Assembly: GCA_012934845.2 (NCBI GenBank) | Contig: WNNJ02002141.1 | Location: 62,001 to 126,000, forward strand | DNA from: Pomphorhynchus laevis | Taxonomy: Eukaryota > Acanthocephala > Palaeacanthocephala > Echinorhynchida > Pomphorhynchidae | Direction of reading: 5' to 3' | DNA: 64,000 nt | In this document: one piece after another, positions 12,805 through 23,300 of the stretch | Layout of the letters: each line of letters opens with the position of its first letter | Numbering within the stretch: position 1 is the first letter of the stretch | Made by a program: the position numbers and the translations under genes | The notes under the pieces: generated by a model | The model's input: only the letters and a program-made list of their open reading frames with translations | Database searches by the model: none | Told to the model about the DNA's origin: nothing

Positions 12805-14316
12805 ATGTGCACCAAAAATAGGGTATTTTCCCCTTCAACGCGTGACTCACAACGGCCTGATAGCTATCTTGACCATTCGAACTCCGATCATAATAGTGAT
12901 AATGAAGATTATACGAAAAACGACCATTCGTACTCCTATCATAATAGTGATACCAAAAACGATTATATCTGTAAGCTAGAAGATCAATATGAGCATGAAT
13001 ATTGTGAAAAAAGCACTGACATTAAACATTTTCAACCAAGGAAGAATCAAATTGATAATATTGTAGATCAGCTTTATCGTAATTTGACTTTTAGCGAACA
13101 GTTTCACAAGAATGCGAGCGGAAAGGCTTCACATAACAAAGACAGATGCAAAGACAGGAAAAACCGTGCGACCGTTGGTCTTTGCATTGATATGCGGACA
13201 AGAGTAATGCTACACAGTCTATTGTATAAAAAAGATACTGTCGTTGAAGAGCTTATGGGATGCTTAAGCACGGGTAAAGAGTCGCAAGTGTTTCTGGCAA
13301 TTGGAAGTCTGGGTGATTTAGCAATTAAAGTATATTATACAAGTGTGCTGAAGTTTAAATCGAGAGAGCATTACATCGTTGGTGAATATCGTTTCCGGCG
13401 TGGCCGAAATATGCGTAACCCTAGGAAAATGGCTAGAACATGGGCAGAAAAAGAATTCCGAAATCTGAATAGACTCCATCAGGCCATGATTCCTTGTCCT
13501 ATGCCTATTATTCTTAAAAATCACATTTTGGTTATGAAACTTATTACAGATGACAATAATTCACCGGCACCGCTATTACATGACATTGACAGCCGTTCAA
13601 ATGAAAAAGTTGATTTTAACGACCTCTACTTTCAAGCATGTGTTATTATTTGGAGAATGTTCAACGAGGCATCGCTAGTTCATGGAGATTTTAGCGAGTA
13701 CAATCTAATCCTATCATCTCAACAAAGACTAGTGGTTATAGATGTATCACAGTCCGTCACATTAGAACATCCAGCTTCACTTGTTTTCTTAAGGCGTGAT
13801 TGTGCGAATCTAAACAATTACTTTAGATGCCGAGTAAATCGTTTTGTAGATGTAAAATCATTGTTTTTTTGGATCACCGAAGCTCAATGGAAGAATTGGA
13901 CACTAGACGAGGCAAAGTCCGAGTTCGGTAAATTGTTGATTGATGTAAGTCAAACGGACGACAGTGCTTTTCTTTCCGTGTATATACCTCCTACATTAAA
14001 GCAGCTTGCAGAATTGGGTCGGGAAAATTGTGATGATTATTGCGCAAAAATGTGTGGTCTTCAGACAAATACAGTTCAGGATCACAATCAGTCATCTAAT
14101 TCACTTCGTTCAACACAATCAAGGGATGTTAGCTTAAGCGTTGAGGATCTACGGAAAGTGTCAAAGTCAACTACGGTAAGACAAAGAAACGAATCTCCAA
14201 ATTCGAAAAAGGCTCGCAAGAATGCGGTCAAGGAAGAACAGCGTGAGAAAAGAAGCCATAAACTTAAAAAGCATGTTAAAAAACGAATGATTACAATATC
14301 TAAACGTAACCAATAA
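12805..14316 (+). CDS. RIOK1: RIO1-family serine kinase/ATPase (RIOK1 homologue)
   Basis: The 503-residue atypical kinase matches animal RIOK1 over its length. RIO1 acts late in cytoplasmic 40S maturation, helping release assembly factors and complete 18S rRNA processing. Visible are the P-loop region STGKES (residues 155-160), an AIKVY lysine strand, the family block NPRKMARTWAEKEFRN (about 211-226), the catalytic loop VHGDFSEYN (HGD at 293-295) and the metal-binding IDVSQS (D313). The C-terminus ends in a basic tail (EEQREKRSHKLKKHVKKR) as in animal RIOK1. The Asp/Ser/Asn-rich N-terminus contains an imperfect internal repeat (SDHNSDN, SYHNSDT) and is shorter than the human one. Catalytic residues look intact. 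The body has no introns; a short upstream exon is possible. AATAAA signals follow at 14425-14430 and 14477-14482. Confidence 0.95.
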   Translation: MCTKNRVFSPSTRDSQRPDSYLDHSNSDHNSDNEDYTKNDHSYSYHNSDTKNDYICKLEDQYEHEYCEKSTDIKHFQPRKNQIDNIVDQLYRNLTFSEQFHKNASGKASHNKDRCKDRKNRATVGLCIDMRTRVMLHSLLYKKDTVVEELMGCLSTGKESQVFLAIGSLGDLAIKVYYTSVLKFKSREHYIVGEYRFRRGRNMRNPRKMARTWAEKEFRNLNRLHQAMIPCPMPIILKNHILVMKLITDDNNSPAPLLHDIDSRSNEKVDFNDLYFQACVIIWRMFNEASLVHGDFSEYNLILSSQQRLVVIDVSQSVTLEHPASLVFLRRDCANLNNYFRCRVNRFVDVKSLFFWITEAQWKNWTLDEAKSEFGKLLIDVSQTDDSAFLSVYIPPTLKQLAELGRENCDDYCAKMCGLQTNTVQDHNQSSNSLRSTQSRDVSLSVEDLRKVSKSTTVRQRNESPNSKKARKNAVKEEQREKRSHKLKKHVKKRMITISKRNQ

Positions 14317-14424
14317 CACAGACATTATAAAATAAGCCGTTTGCTTTTGTAATATTTCAATCTTACATGATTTTTTTAATCTAACGGAATTTTATAAATT
14401 TCACATCGTTTTAAATTTATGACT

Positions 14425-14430
14425 AATAAA
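14425..14430 (+). promoter_or_regulatory. Polyadenylation signal AATAAA for RIOK1
   Basis: Canonical AATAAA 109 bp past the RIOK1 stop; a second lies at 14477-14482. Confidence 0.55.
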
Positions 14431-14520
14431 GAATTCGAAGTATCGCAAGTATTTTATCGTTTCAATTGTAAATAGTAATAAAGTACAATTGTGAATTTTT
14501 TACCATCAATTTTTAATTAA

Positions 14521-14557
14521 AATCGATTGTTCGATTTCATCAATCGAACAATCGATT
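14521..14557. repeat. Perfect 16-bp inverted repeat downstream of RIOK1
   Basis: The arms AATCGATTGTTCGATT (14521-14536) and AATCGAACAATCGATT (14542-14557) are exact reverse complements around a 5-base loop. Confidence 0.9.
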
Positions 14558-15164
14558 GTTCACTTTTTAATTTATTTTCATAAATTTTATTAATTTATTA
14601 TTTTAGTTTATTAATTCATATTTTAATTTATTGATTGTATCATTAATCCGCATTTAAATTTGTACAATCAGGGACCAATTTTGATTCACTCTCGATGTAT
14701 ATAGGCAACAGAGATTATAAACAAATCAGGTCGTGTAAGTGGATCAATATATCTTGTATTATTGGTTGAACAGGATTGGGATATAATTTTTTAAATGTGA
14801 AAGTTTCAATAGCCGGCTGTTATCATCGTAAGGACGCAAAATAATTACAATAAAAGTGTTTTCAGAAAGTTGCGCCCAACTTCGAACAACCATATGTGCC
14901 TCTCAAAACAAAAATGCAACAACAAAAATTAAGAAATAAAACGAGACTCATTTGAAGAAAGATTTACAAAAAAAGTACAAAGAAATTTACACAAAATAAT
15001 TAAAGAATAAGCGTAACCAAAACAAAATTTACGACAAAGAAAAGTTAAATAAATTTTAAGAAAATGATATTATTTTCTATTGAAAAGATTTCTATTCAAT
15101 AGAGAAACCTATTTTATAGGCTTCTACAGAGTGGCTAATAACTGAACACTCTTTGAATTAAAAA
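14558..15164. other. AT-rich intergenic DNA, no gene seen
   Basis: Low-complexity AT-rich sequence between the RIOK1 3' end and a LINE fragment. No coding or RNA gene recognised. Confidence 0.5.
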
Positions 15165-15605
15165 GGGATTAAAAACAGCGCTCGAACACCGCCGTTCGAG
15201 TGCTCTTTCGTCTCCGTCGCTTCGATCACACATCCGCATATTTTGCTCAACTATCCTGGCCCACATCCGCATCAAACTCCACCTTCTTTTCGTAACTTTT
15301 CGTCTCATCGCTGTCGGCTCCCTATCGTTCATCAACCTTTCTTTCTTAGACGACACTCGCCCCCACCTCGCTATCGCTGCGTTCCCATAATTCCCTCTTA
15401 CTCCAACAACTACGGTCTCCGATCCTTTTTCGTCGCCGCCTCACTCGCCTGGAATCAACTCCCTCTCGATGTCCGCCGCGCTCCCTCCTTTATCACATTC
15501 AAACACCTCCTCCGTTCACACCTCGACACATGATTTACATTTTTGTTTTGTTGTGGTCATGTAAGCGTGCGCTGGCACGCATTCGCCACATTAAAATAAA
15601 TCCTT
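15165..15605 (+). mobile_element. LINE group C, 3'-terminal fragment
   Basis: The frames encode the C-terminal end of the group C RT protein (YRCVPIIPSYSNNYGLRSF, then SLAWNQLPLDVRRAPSFITF), the tail seen in the copies ending near 52300 and 60440. The 3' UTR has a GCGTGC-GCTG-GCACGC hairpin at 15565-15580 and ends in AAAATAAATCC. It is strongly 5'-truncated, as expected from incomplete target-primed reverse transcription. Confidence 0.85.
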
Positions 15606-16785
15606 TTTTATTCTAACATCCCGACCAAGAAGCGATTCTAATGTCATACCAGACAGATTGACTACAATTTCAAAATTTTAACTGTACTTTAATTCTGTTT
15701 TATGTTTTGGTGAGCAGATTGAATAGCCTTAAGGCTTTGTATTGTAAATTAATAATATCCTAATATTTATGTTGTTCAATGCATTTAAATAATCCCTGGA
15801 TAAATTTACCTATATATCCCTTATCAAAGTCTTCAGTGTATTTTGTATACAATATCATGTTTTTTGTGTTGCTATTTGCCTTAAAATATATTCGTTAATT
15901 TTTTTATTCCTGTGTGTGATATTTTATGCTTGATTATTTCACAATCCTAATGATCATCAATATATGGGATACCCATGTATTGATTATCATCAAACTCAGT
16001 CATCAAGCTGATGATTTACTTGATTACTCCTAACATTATTTATTTAAAACAAAATTTTTTAATAGCTAGTCAGGATATCCTCAATTTAAAATACTTGAAA
16101 ATTGTATCATCCCTGTTGTTTTTTAACTTTAAGAACTTATTTCTTTGGCTTTTAAGAAAAGCGAGGAATTTATGAAAAGGTTCCATTTTGTAAGAATGTT
16201 GCTTTTCATATCTACAATATTGGGATAACTTGTTTTGAAAATACATAAGCTTTTATTGTGTTCGTGCGAGATCTATAAATGCCCAAATAAGGAAAGGTAG
16301 ATATCTGCCCTCTTATTTTGTAAGGTCCATTGAATGTTCTCTAATCTTGTCTATTCATTTTAACTAATATTTAATCCGGGTCGAATGTTTCTTGAAAAAG
16401 AATGAACGCATCATAAACCTACCTAAACAATAAACGCATCGCCACATACCTAAAGAATTTACGCATCATATACAAACCTAAGCGAGGTATGAATTCCTTC
16501 AATATCTTTCAAATATTTACATTCCCATCGCCTAATATAATTCAACGGGTACTTTCGACCTGCTTCCATATTTCATTTTCAAAAAGAAAATTAATGTTTG
16601 CGGTCTATAGTTTAAATAAAGTAACGCAATCGTCAACCGTAACATGTTTTCTAAGCTCAGTATCAACAAGTAACTCAAATTCAAACTAATAGCCTCCAAC
16701 ATCATTATCCTATCTGAAATATCAAATATTCCTTGAATAGTCTTGTGAACCTCATGCCATCCTTTATAAAAAAAGTGTTTATTAC
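15606..16785. other. AT-rich intergenic DNA, no gene seen
   Basis: I see no recognisable coding region. Short direct repeats (ACGCATC-type, 16405-16470) are the only structure noticed. Confidence 0.45.
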
Positions 16786-16789
16786 TTGA

Positions 16790-17625
16790 TGTGTCATTAA
16801 GTACTTTACTAGCTGATCAAATAATAACAGAATTGTTGTTAAAATCAAATTTTGATTTGATTTTAATTTTGATTTCAATCAAATTTGCCCAGGAGTTCTC
16901 ATCAATGTTTTGCTATTCGCAGACATCGTGTAGTTATGAATCAGAAAAGGGTGTAAATGCATTCGACCGATCTAATCTGTCGTTTTGTTCTGATGATGTT
17001 TTAAAGCTTCTCTGTAAATTAAAACCCAACATCGCTGCCGGTCCGGACGAACTTTCCTCAATTCTTTTGAATAAAGTTGCTTCTCAAATATATTTGTTTT
17101 CCGTATGTTTCAGTTTTCTATTCCCCAATCTCGAATTCCTTCGCGTTGGAGTCCATTGTAGTTCCAATGTATAAAATGGAAGATCGACAAGTGTGTAAGA
17201 ACACACTTGTCGATCACACAATAATAAATGCCCAGCAGCCTTGGCATGTATTATTTGTAAGTTGCTTGAAAAGCTAATAATCAAAACATATCTTCTGATT
17301 TGGAAAGCAACGGTAAACTTACTGACTCACAACACGGTCCCAGACCAAATAGATCAACAATAAGTAATATTTTGGTTTCTTCCAACGCATGGCAGTCTTC
17401 ATTAGATGAACGAGTTCAATCCGATGTAGTTTTTGCAGATTTCTGTCATGCTTTTGATTCAGTTCCGCATGTCGTCTCATTCACAAATTGAGGTCACTTA
17501 GTGTTTGTCCAATGTATGTCGCCTGGATTGCAAATTACTTAAGTTCAAGCTCTTTCAAAGTACGTGTAGGTGCCGATATGTCCACCTCATTCGTTATTTA
17601 TTCTGGCGTTCCACATTAATATTTA
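16790..17625 (+). mobile_element. LINE group A (CR1-like) RT fragment, heavily decayed
   Basis: Frames carry CR1 RT blocks: KLLCKLKPNIAAGPDELSS (16998-17054), LTDSQHGPRPNRST (about 17315), FADFCHAFDSVPH (17430-17470) and SSFKVRVGADMSTSF then SGVPH (17540-17615). Stops and frameshifts are frequent and both ends are missing. A perfect 15-bp hairpin (17182-17196 with 17201-17215) interrupts the RT. Confidence 0.7.
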
Positions 17626-17803
17626 TTCCTGGCTATCACAACAACTTATTGTTGTTGTGGTATTCATAATTGCTATCATCATTAGGATAAAATTATATTA
17701 ATATATTAATATGTTTTAATATAATATGATTTACACAATATTATGTCTAAGAGGCATTATAGCGACATTATACGATATGTTACTATGATCTGTGGGACGG
17801 ATT

Positions 17804-17866
17804 GTGAACGCTAGTGTTCACAAAAAATGCCACGCCTGGTTTTATGAAACCAGGCGTGGCATTTTT
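17804..17866. repeat. Two adjacent perfect hairpins
   Basis: A small GTGAAC...GTTCAC hairpin (17804-17821) is followed by one with 20-bp arms, AAAAATGCCACGCCTGGTTT (17823-17842) and its exact complement (17847-17866), with a 4-base loop. No coding frame is associated. It may be the core of a small fold-back element. Confidence 0.85.
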
Positions 17867-18797
17867 AGAACTTTAAAAATAATGTGCAATTACTTAATGT
17901 ACCATTTAGTGCGTCAGATTTTTTACTTACTTGTGACATATTAATAAACACTATATGTTGCTATGATCAATGGGCGGGGTGTGAAGCCTTATGCATTTTC
18001 GATAGTATAAAACCAGGTTTGAATTGGTGTTAGTCGCTAATTATTCATAAGAAAGCATGATACACGGGTATAACCTTACAGCATTTGCATTGACATCTCT
18101 CATTGTGATATCAATCAAAGATTTTTCAAATCGATTAATTTGATATTTTAAATGGGAAGATATTAAAAACAAAGACCAAAATCATAAACACATTACCTGA
18201 TTTTAAGCGATTACTTCAGTACGCAAGCATTTAGAGATTATCAAATTGGCTGATAACTCGTTCCATGCAATCATTAGGCTAGTATTTTAAAAAATAACGA
18301 GTTTCAAAATTGTTTGGCGGCTAGGTATAGTTGGGCTCCAACAAACATACATAAAAAATGCGTACATGTATAAAACTTTACTACGCTTTACACAATATTA
18401 TGTTGAAGAGGAACCAACAATATAATAGGTCACAACGAGATTCGCGATTTAATGGGATAAAAAATTTGTATGAAACCGCAGCTAAGTACAGTACCCGTAA
18501 TATTAATTTTGAATCTTTTATTTGGATCAGATATGGCTGACCTGCAATTACGTCAGCTTGTTCGCAAAGTCCGATTTCAACTATCACGAGCTTAGAAAGA
18601 GCGCATTATCGAAATCGAATATGGCTCTTTTAAATTCCAAACCTGGCATAAAACCATGTGTAGAATTTTTAGAACTAAACTCATTTTAAAATAAATCACT
18701 TATTTTTTACCTGCATAAAACTGACCTGATATTATTCAAACAATTGATTAATTATTTCTGTTTTAATTATTATTAAAACAATTTTTTATTTTTTATT
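17867..18797. other. AT-rich DNA, no gene seen
   Basis: No coding region recognised. A motif related to the hairpin at 17823 (CCAAACCTGGCATAAAACCA) recurs near 18637, so the stretch between may be a degraded non-autonomous element. Confidence 0.4.
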
Positions 18798-20030
18798 CAA
18801 TCTATTTTATTATATATTATTATTTTATTAATTATATTTTCTTAATACATTTTTTGTAGACCTTGGCAATTAAGTGATCCAGCTCTCTCAAATATCAGAC
18901 ATATTTTTGAAGTTTTAGTAATAATTATTAATTTATTAATAATTAAATTAATATGTTTTGATATTTTTTATTATACAGCAATAAAAGTAATAAATGTATA
19001 TTACAACAGTTTTACAAAGTCAGTCTATTTTTTTCCTAAATTTATCCACCCTTATCAAACATACAAACACAATATTAATTTATTTCTGTTGATACAATAG
19101 GTAGGTTATTAAGCTTAATATTATATTGTGAAACATAATTATATATAATGACGTCATAATGACGTCATAATGACGTCATTATGACGTCATTATATTATTA
19201 TAACGTGAAGTGTAATTATATTTTATAATTATATTATAATTATATTAATTACATTATATTATATCATATAATAATATATAAATAGATTATTATCATATAA
19301 TAATCTATTTTATTATATATTATTTTATTATTATTTTATTAATTATATTTTCTTAATACATTTTTTGTAGACCTTGGCAATTAAGTGATCCACTCTTATC
19401 AAGCATACAAACACAATATTAATTTATTTCTGTTGATACAATAGGTAGGTTATTAAGCTTAATATTATATTGTGAAACATAATTATATATAATGACGTCA
19501 TAATGACGTCATTATGACGTCGTTATATTATTATAACGTGAAGTGTAATTATATTTTATAATTATATTATAATTATATTAATTACATTATATTATATCAT
19601 ATAATAATATATAAATAGATTATTATCATATAATAATCTATTTTATTATATATTATTTTATTATTATTTTATTAATTATATTTTCTTAATACATTTTTTG
19701 TAGACCTTGGCAATTAAGTGATCCACTCTTATCAAGCATACAAACACAATATTAATTTATTTCTGTTGATACAATAGGTAGGTTATTAAGCTTAATATTA
19801 TATTGTGAAACATAATTATATATAATGACGTCATAATGACGTCATAATGACGTCATCATGACGTCATTATATTATTATAACGTGAAGTGTAATTATATTT
19901 TATAATTTTATTATAATTATATTAATTACATTATATTATATCATAATGACGTCGTTATATTATTATAACGTGAAGTGTAAATTTAATATTGATAATTAAG
20001 TAATTATATTTTATATAATATTTGTATTAG
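18798..20030. repeat. Tandem array, ~333-bp unit, about 3.5 copies
   Basis: The unit includes GTAGACCTTGGCAATTAAGT (from 18856, 19367 and 19700), ATAGGTAGGTTATTAAGCTT, clustered TGACGTCA sites and long AT runs. Copy-to-copy spacing is 333 bp for the two best copies. The first copy is interrupted by about 150 bp of unrelated sequence (18890-19045). The array ends about 300 bp beyond the PRPF4 stop. Confidence 0.9.
19149..19954. promoter_or_regulatory. Clusters of CRE-like TGACGTCA palindromes
   Basis: Sites begin at 19149, 19160, 19171, 19182; 19493, 19504, 19515; 19826, 19837, 19848, 19859; and 19947. Within a cluster they are 11 bp apart, close to one helical turn. Ten are exact TGACGTCA and two (19515, 19947) end in G. 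TGACGTCA is the consensus CREB/ATF bZIP site. Binding here is inferred; they could equally be a by-product of the tandem repeat. Confidence 0.5.
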
Positions 20031-20329
20031 ATCTTTTTAAAAAACTTTGGCTGAAGTTTATTACCAACAGTAATTTAAGAGGATTTAAATTACATTTGCT
20101 ATTTCTTAAAGTAGTGATTTTAATGATTTAAAAATAATATACGCGCAAGTGATTCTTGATAAATTAATTTCAATGTAGTTCAACGTTTTCTTTAGTTCAT
20201 GAGATTCAATGATAAACGTTTTTACAGTAAAAAGTTTCATAAAACAGCAACGTTGTTTTAAGACGAAAGAAGTAAGAAATATTTCCATGTAAGACGAAAG
20301 GTTTCCTAATTTACACTGTGTAGCGTATA

Positions 20330-23300
20330 TTATGCACTGCTCAACATGTCGTCTGATGTGCACCATATACGAATTGATCGATCATAACTTGTCGCAGCCA
20401 ATATTTTCCGATCACTTGAATGGTCGATTGATGTTATTTTCTGTTCCGGAGCAAGCGAAATTACTTTAATTGCGTTCCATGTTGTGCTTGACCACACTTT
20501 TATTGACTGATCAAACGAGGATGTGATCAACATAGATGGATGCACATTCCTCTGAAATTTTACTTGCGAAACTATGTTTGAATGAGCTGCAATTGTACAC
20601 GTTTCTTTTACTTGACGAAGATCCCACAGTTTTACGGAGTGATCAGCACTTCCGGTTGCCATCAAGTAGCTAAATGAAGAAACCCAATGGAATCATCTGA
20701 ATTTTAAATTAATTTAATAATTCATTTAATCAAAAGCAGATATTTATCAAATATATTAAATATAGAATAATTTTATATTGGCCGAGCTAGTTATCATGAA
20801 TAACTTGTCTTGGCCATTTTTTTCCGATCACTTGAATTGTCCATTGACCTTATTTTCTGTTCCGGAGCGAAATTACTTTAATTGCACTTTAGGTTTAATT
20901 GATTATATTTTACAATTTTTGCATTATATTCCGATTTTATTTATTACAGTTACAATTATTTTGTAATTTAAAACTAAATTATATTCAAATAAATTGTAAT
21001 TTACCTAATTAATACAGTGGAATTATACAATTAGTGTGTATTTCTTCCTTTTGCTATATTGGGTCGAGAAAACTAAAATGCAATGTCAGTATCTTTCAAA
21101 TTCTCTTATATTAGCAGACTATGAATTATTTGAAGATTTAACTATTACCTGACTTAGTTCTATGTTAATTGTAGTTTTAATCTTAAAAGCAGAAACAAAA
21201 TATCGTTTTACCCATTTGGAGAAAAACTTGCGGAAACGATAGCTTTTAGGTGTCCGTTAAGAAACATAATGCAGCGTCCGGTACGTAAATCCCAAACGCG
21301 GCCATATGTGTCATTGCCGCTAAATACAAAGCTAATAAAAACAATATTTAAATATACCATACCCAGTAACACAAACACTGCCATCCGGTTGAAAATCCAA
21401 ATCAACGACAGGTCCACAATGACCCTCCTGATGAAGAACTTCTTCATTCTGTTCCAGATCCCACAGTCGCCATGATGCGTCGTGACTGCATCGCAAAAAT
21501 TAAAATTTGTAGTGAATTGCATTAATTGTATTTTGATGACTAATACATATTAATTAATAATATAATTTTAATTATTTATTATAACTAGTTAAATTAGAAA
21601 CAACCACATGTTCTAGTTTATCATATAATAATATTATGCATATAATTCTAGCTACTTAAAAAAGAAGATCATTATAATTGATTTAAACGAAGAATATTCC
21701 TTTTACAAATTTAAAATAATTAGACATTACACATTTGAGCTGTCTTTAATAGTTAGACGGTAGACATTCGCACTGTTTTTACAACAGGGATTTAAGGGGA
21801 TTCAAATTACATTTGATATCTCATTAATTGTTTTTCGATGACTAATGAATATTAATATATAAAATTTTAAAATAAAATTTTATATATTAATATAAAAACT
21901 ATTTAAATTACCACATAACCACGTAAATGTTTATCATATAATAATATTGTAAATATTGATGGAAAGGATCTAAACGATTGAAAGTTTGTTAACAAAATAA
22001 AAATTACGTTTTCCATAAGTCAATAATAATTAATATAACATATTAATTATTAATTAATATAATATTTATATTAATGATATTAATATAATATATTAAATTA
22101 ATATATAAAAATATACGCACAAATGATTCTTGATAAATTAATTTCAATACAGGTCAACGTTTTCTTTAGTTCATAAGATGTCAATGGTAAACGTTTTATA
22201 TTATGTCATTTAAATACATACAGTTAAAATAATGTACAAATTAATATAAAATAACATAAAATAATAATATAAACAAAAATAATATAACCAAATTGTAATT
22301 AAAGTTGCGATAATTTTAATTAAATAAAATGTAAATCAATAATGAATTATATACGCACTTATTCTTATTCTAAAAAGGTATCCTATTTATCAACCTAATA
22401 ATAAAATTGTAAATTATCGAAAATTTATATAAATTTAAGGTTATATAAGATTGATGTTGTATACAATATAAAATACCATTGTATAGTAAGACAATATTGT
22501 ATTAATATAATATAGTATGACAATATCTAACATATTGGTAGTATCCTTGTATAATGTAATTTTAAATATATTAAATATAAAGATAAATATTATGTAATAA
22601 TATATAAATATTAAATAATACATGTTATACTATTTTATTTTGCAGTCCTTTTATTTAGAAAATTTTATAGACTTAAATATTTTTCAAGTAATAATTAACT
22701 ATTAATTGCAATATTATTTATATTATTATATTATTTTATATAATATTATAAATATTAATTTCAATATTTATATTCAAAATATATTTCAATATTATGTTTG
22801 AATATGTAAAGTTTTTCCTCCTCAAAAAAGCCGATTTGATTTAACTATTTCCTAAACGTAAATCTAACTTTTATTGATGTGTGGTAAATATTTTACAATT
22901 TATGTAACATAAATTTCATAACACAATTATATTTTACGTTTTATATCGTGTGATGTTGAAATCATTTAGATGCTTCTAAACTAATTTTTTTAAGATTTAT
23001 CATATTTAAATTTCTATCAGCGTAACTTTCTTAAATATTTATCATACACTACCAGCAGGTTGCCAAGAATCGACCTGACGGGTGAAATCTAACTTTTGAA
23101 ACTCTGTGTGGCAAGTGTGTATCAATTGTCAAAAGTGGCTTATCACTATAATGAAAATAAAACTATTAGATACAAATAGAGCCACATACTCGTCGAGTGG
23201 CCAAAGTTTTACGGATCCGTCAAATGCACAGCTTGCTAATCCCACACACGATTTTCGTTCTAAATCGGCTTGTGGGTGGAATACGACACAACTTACATGA

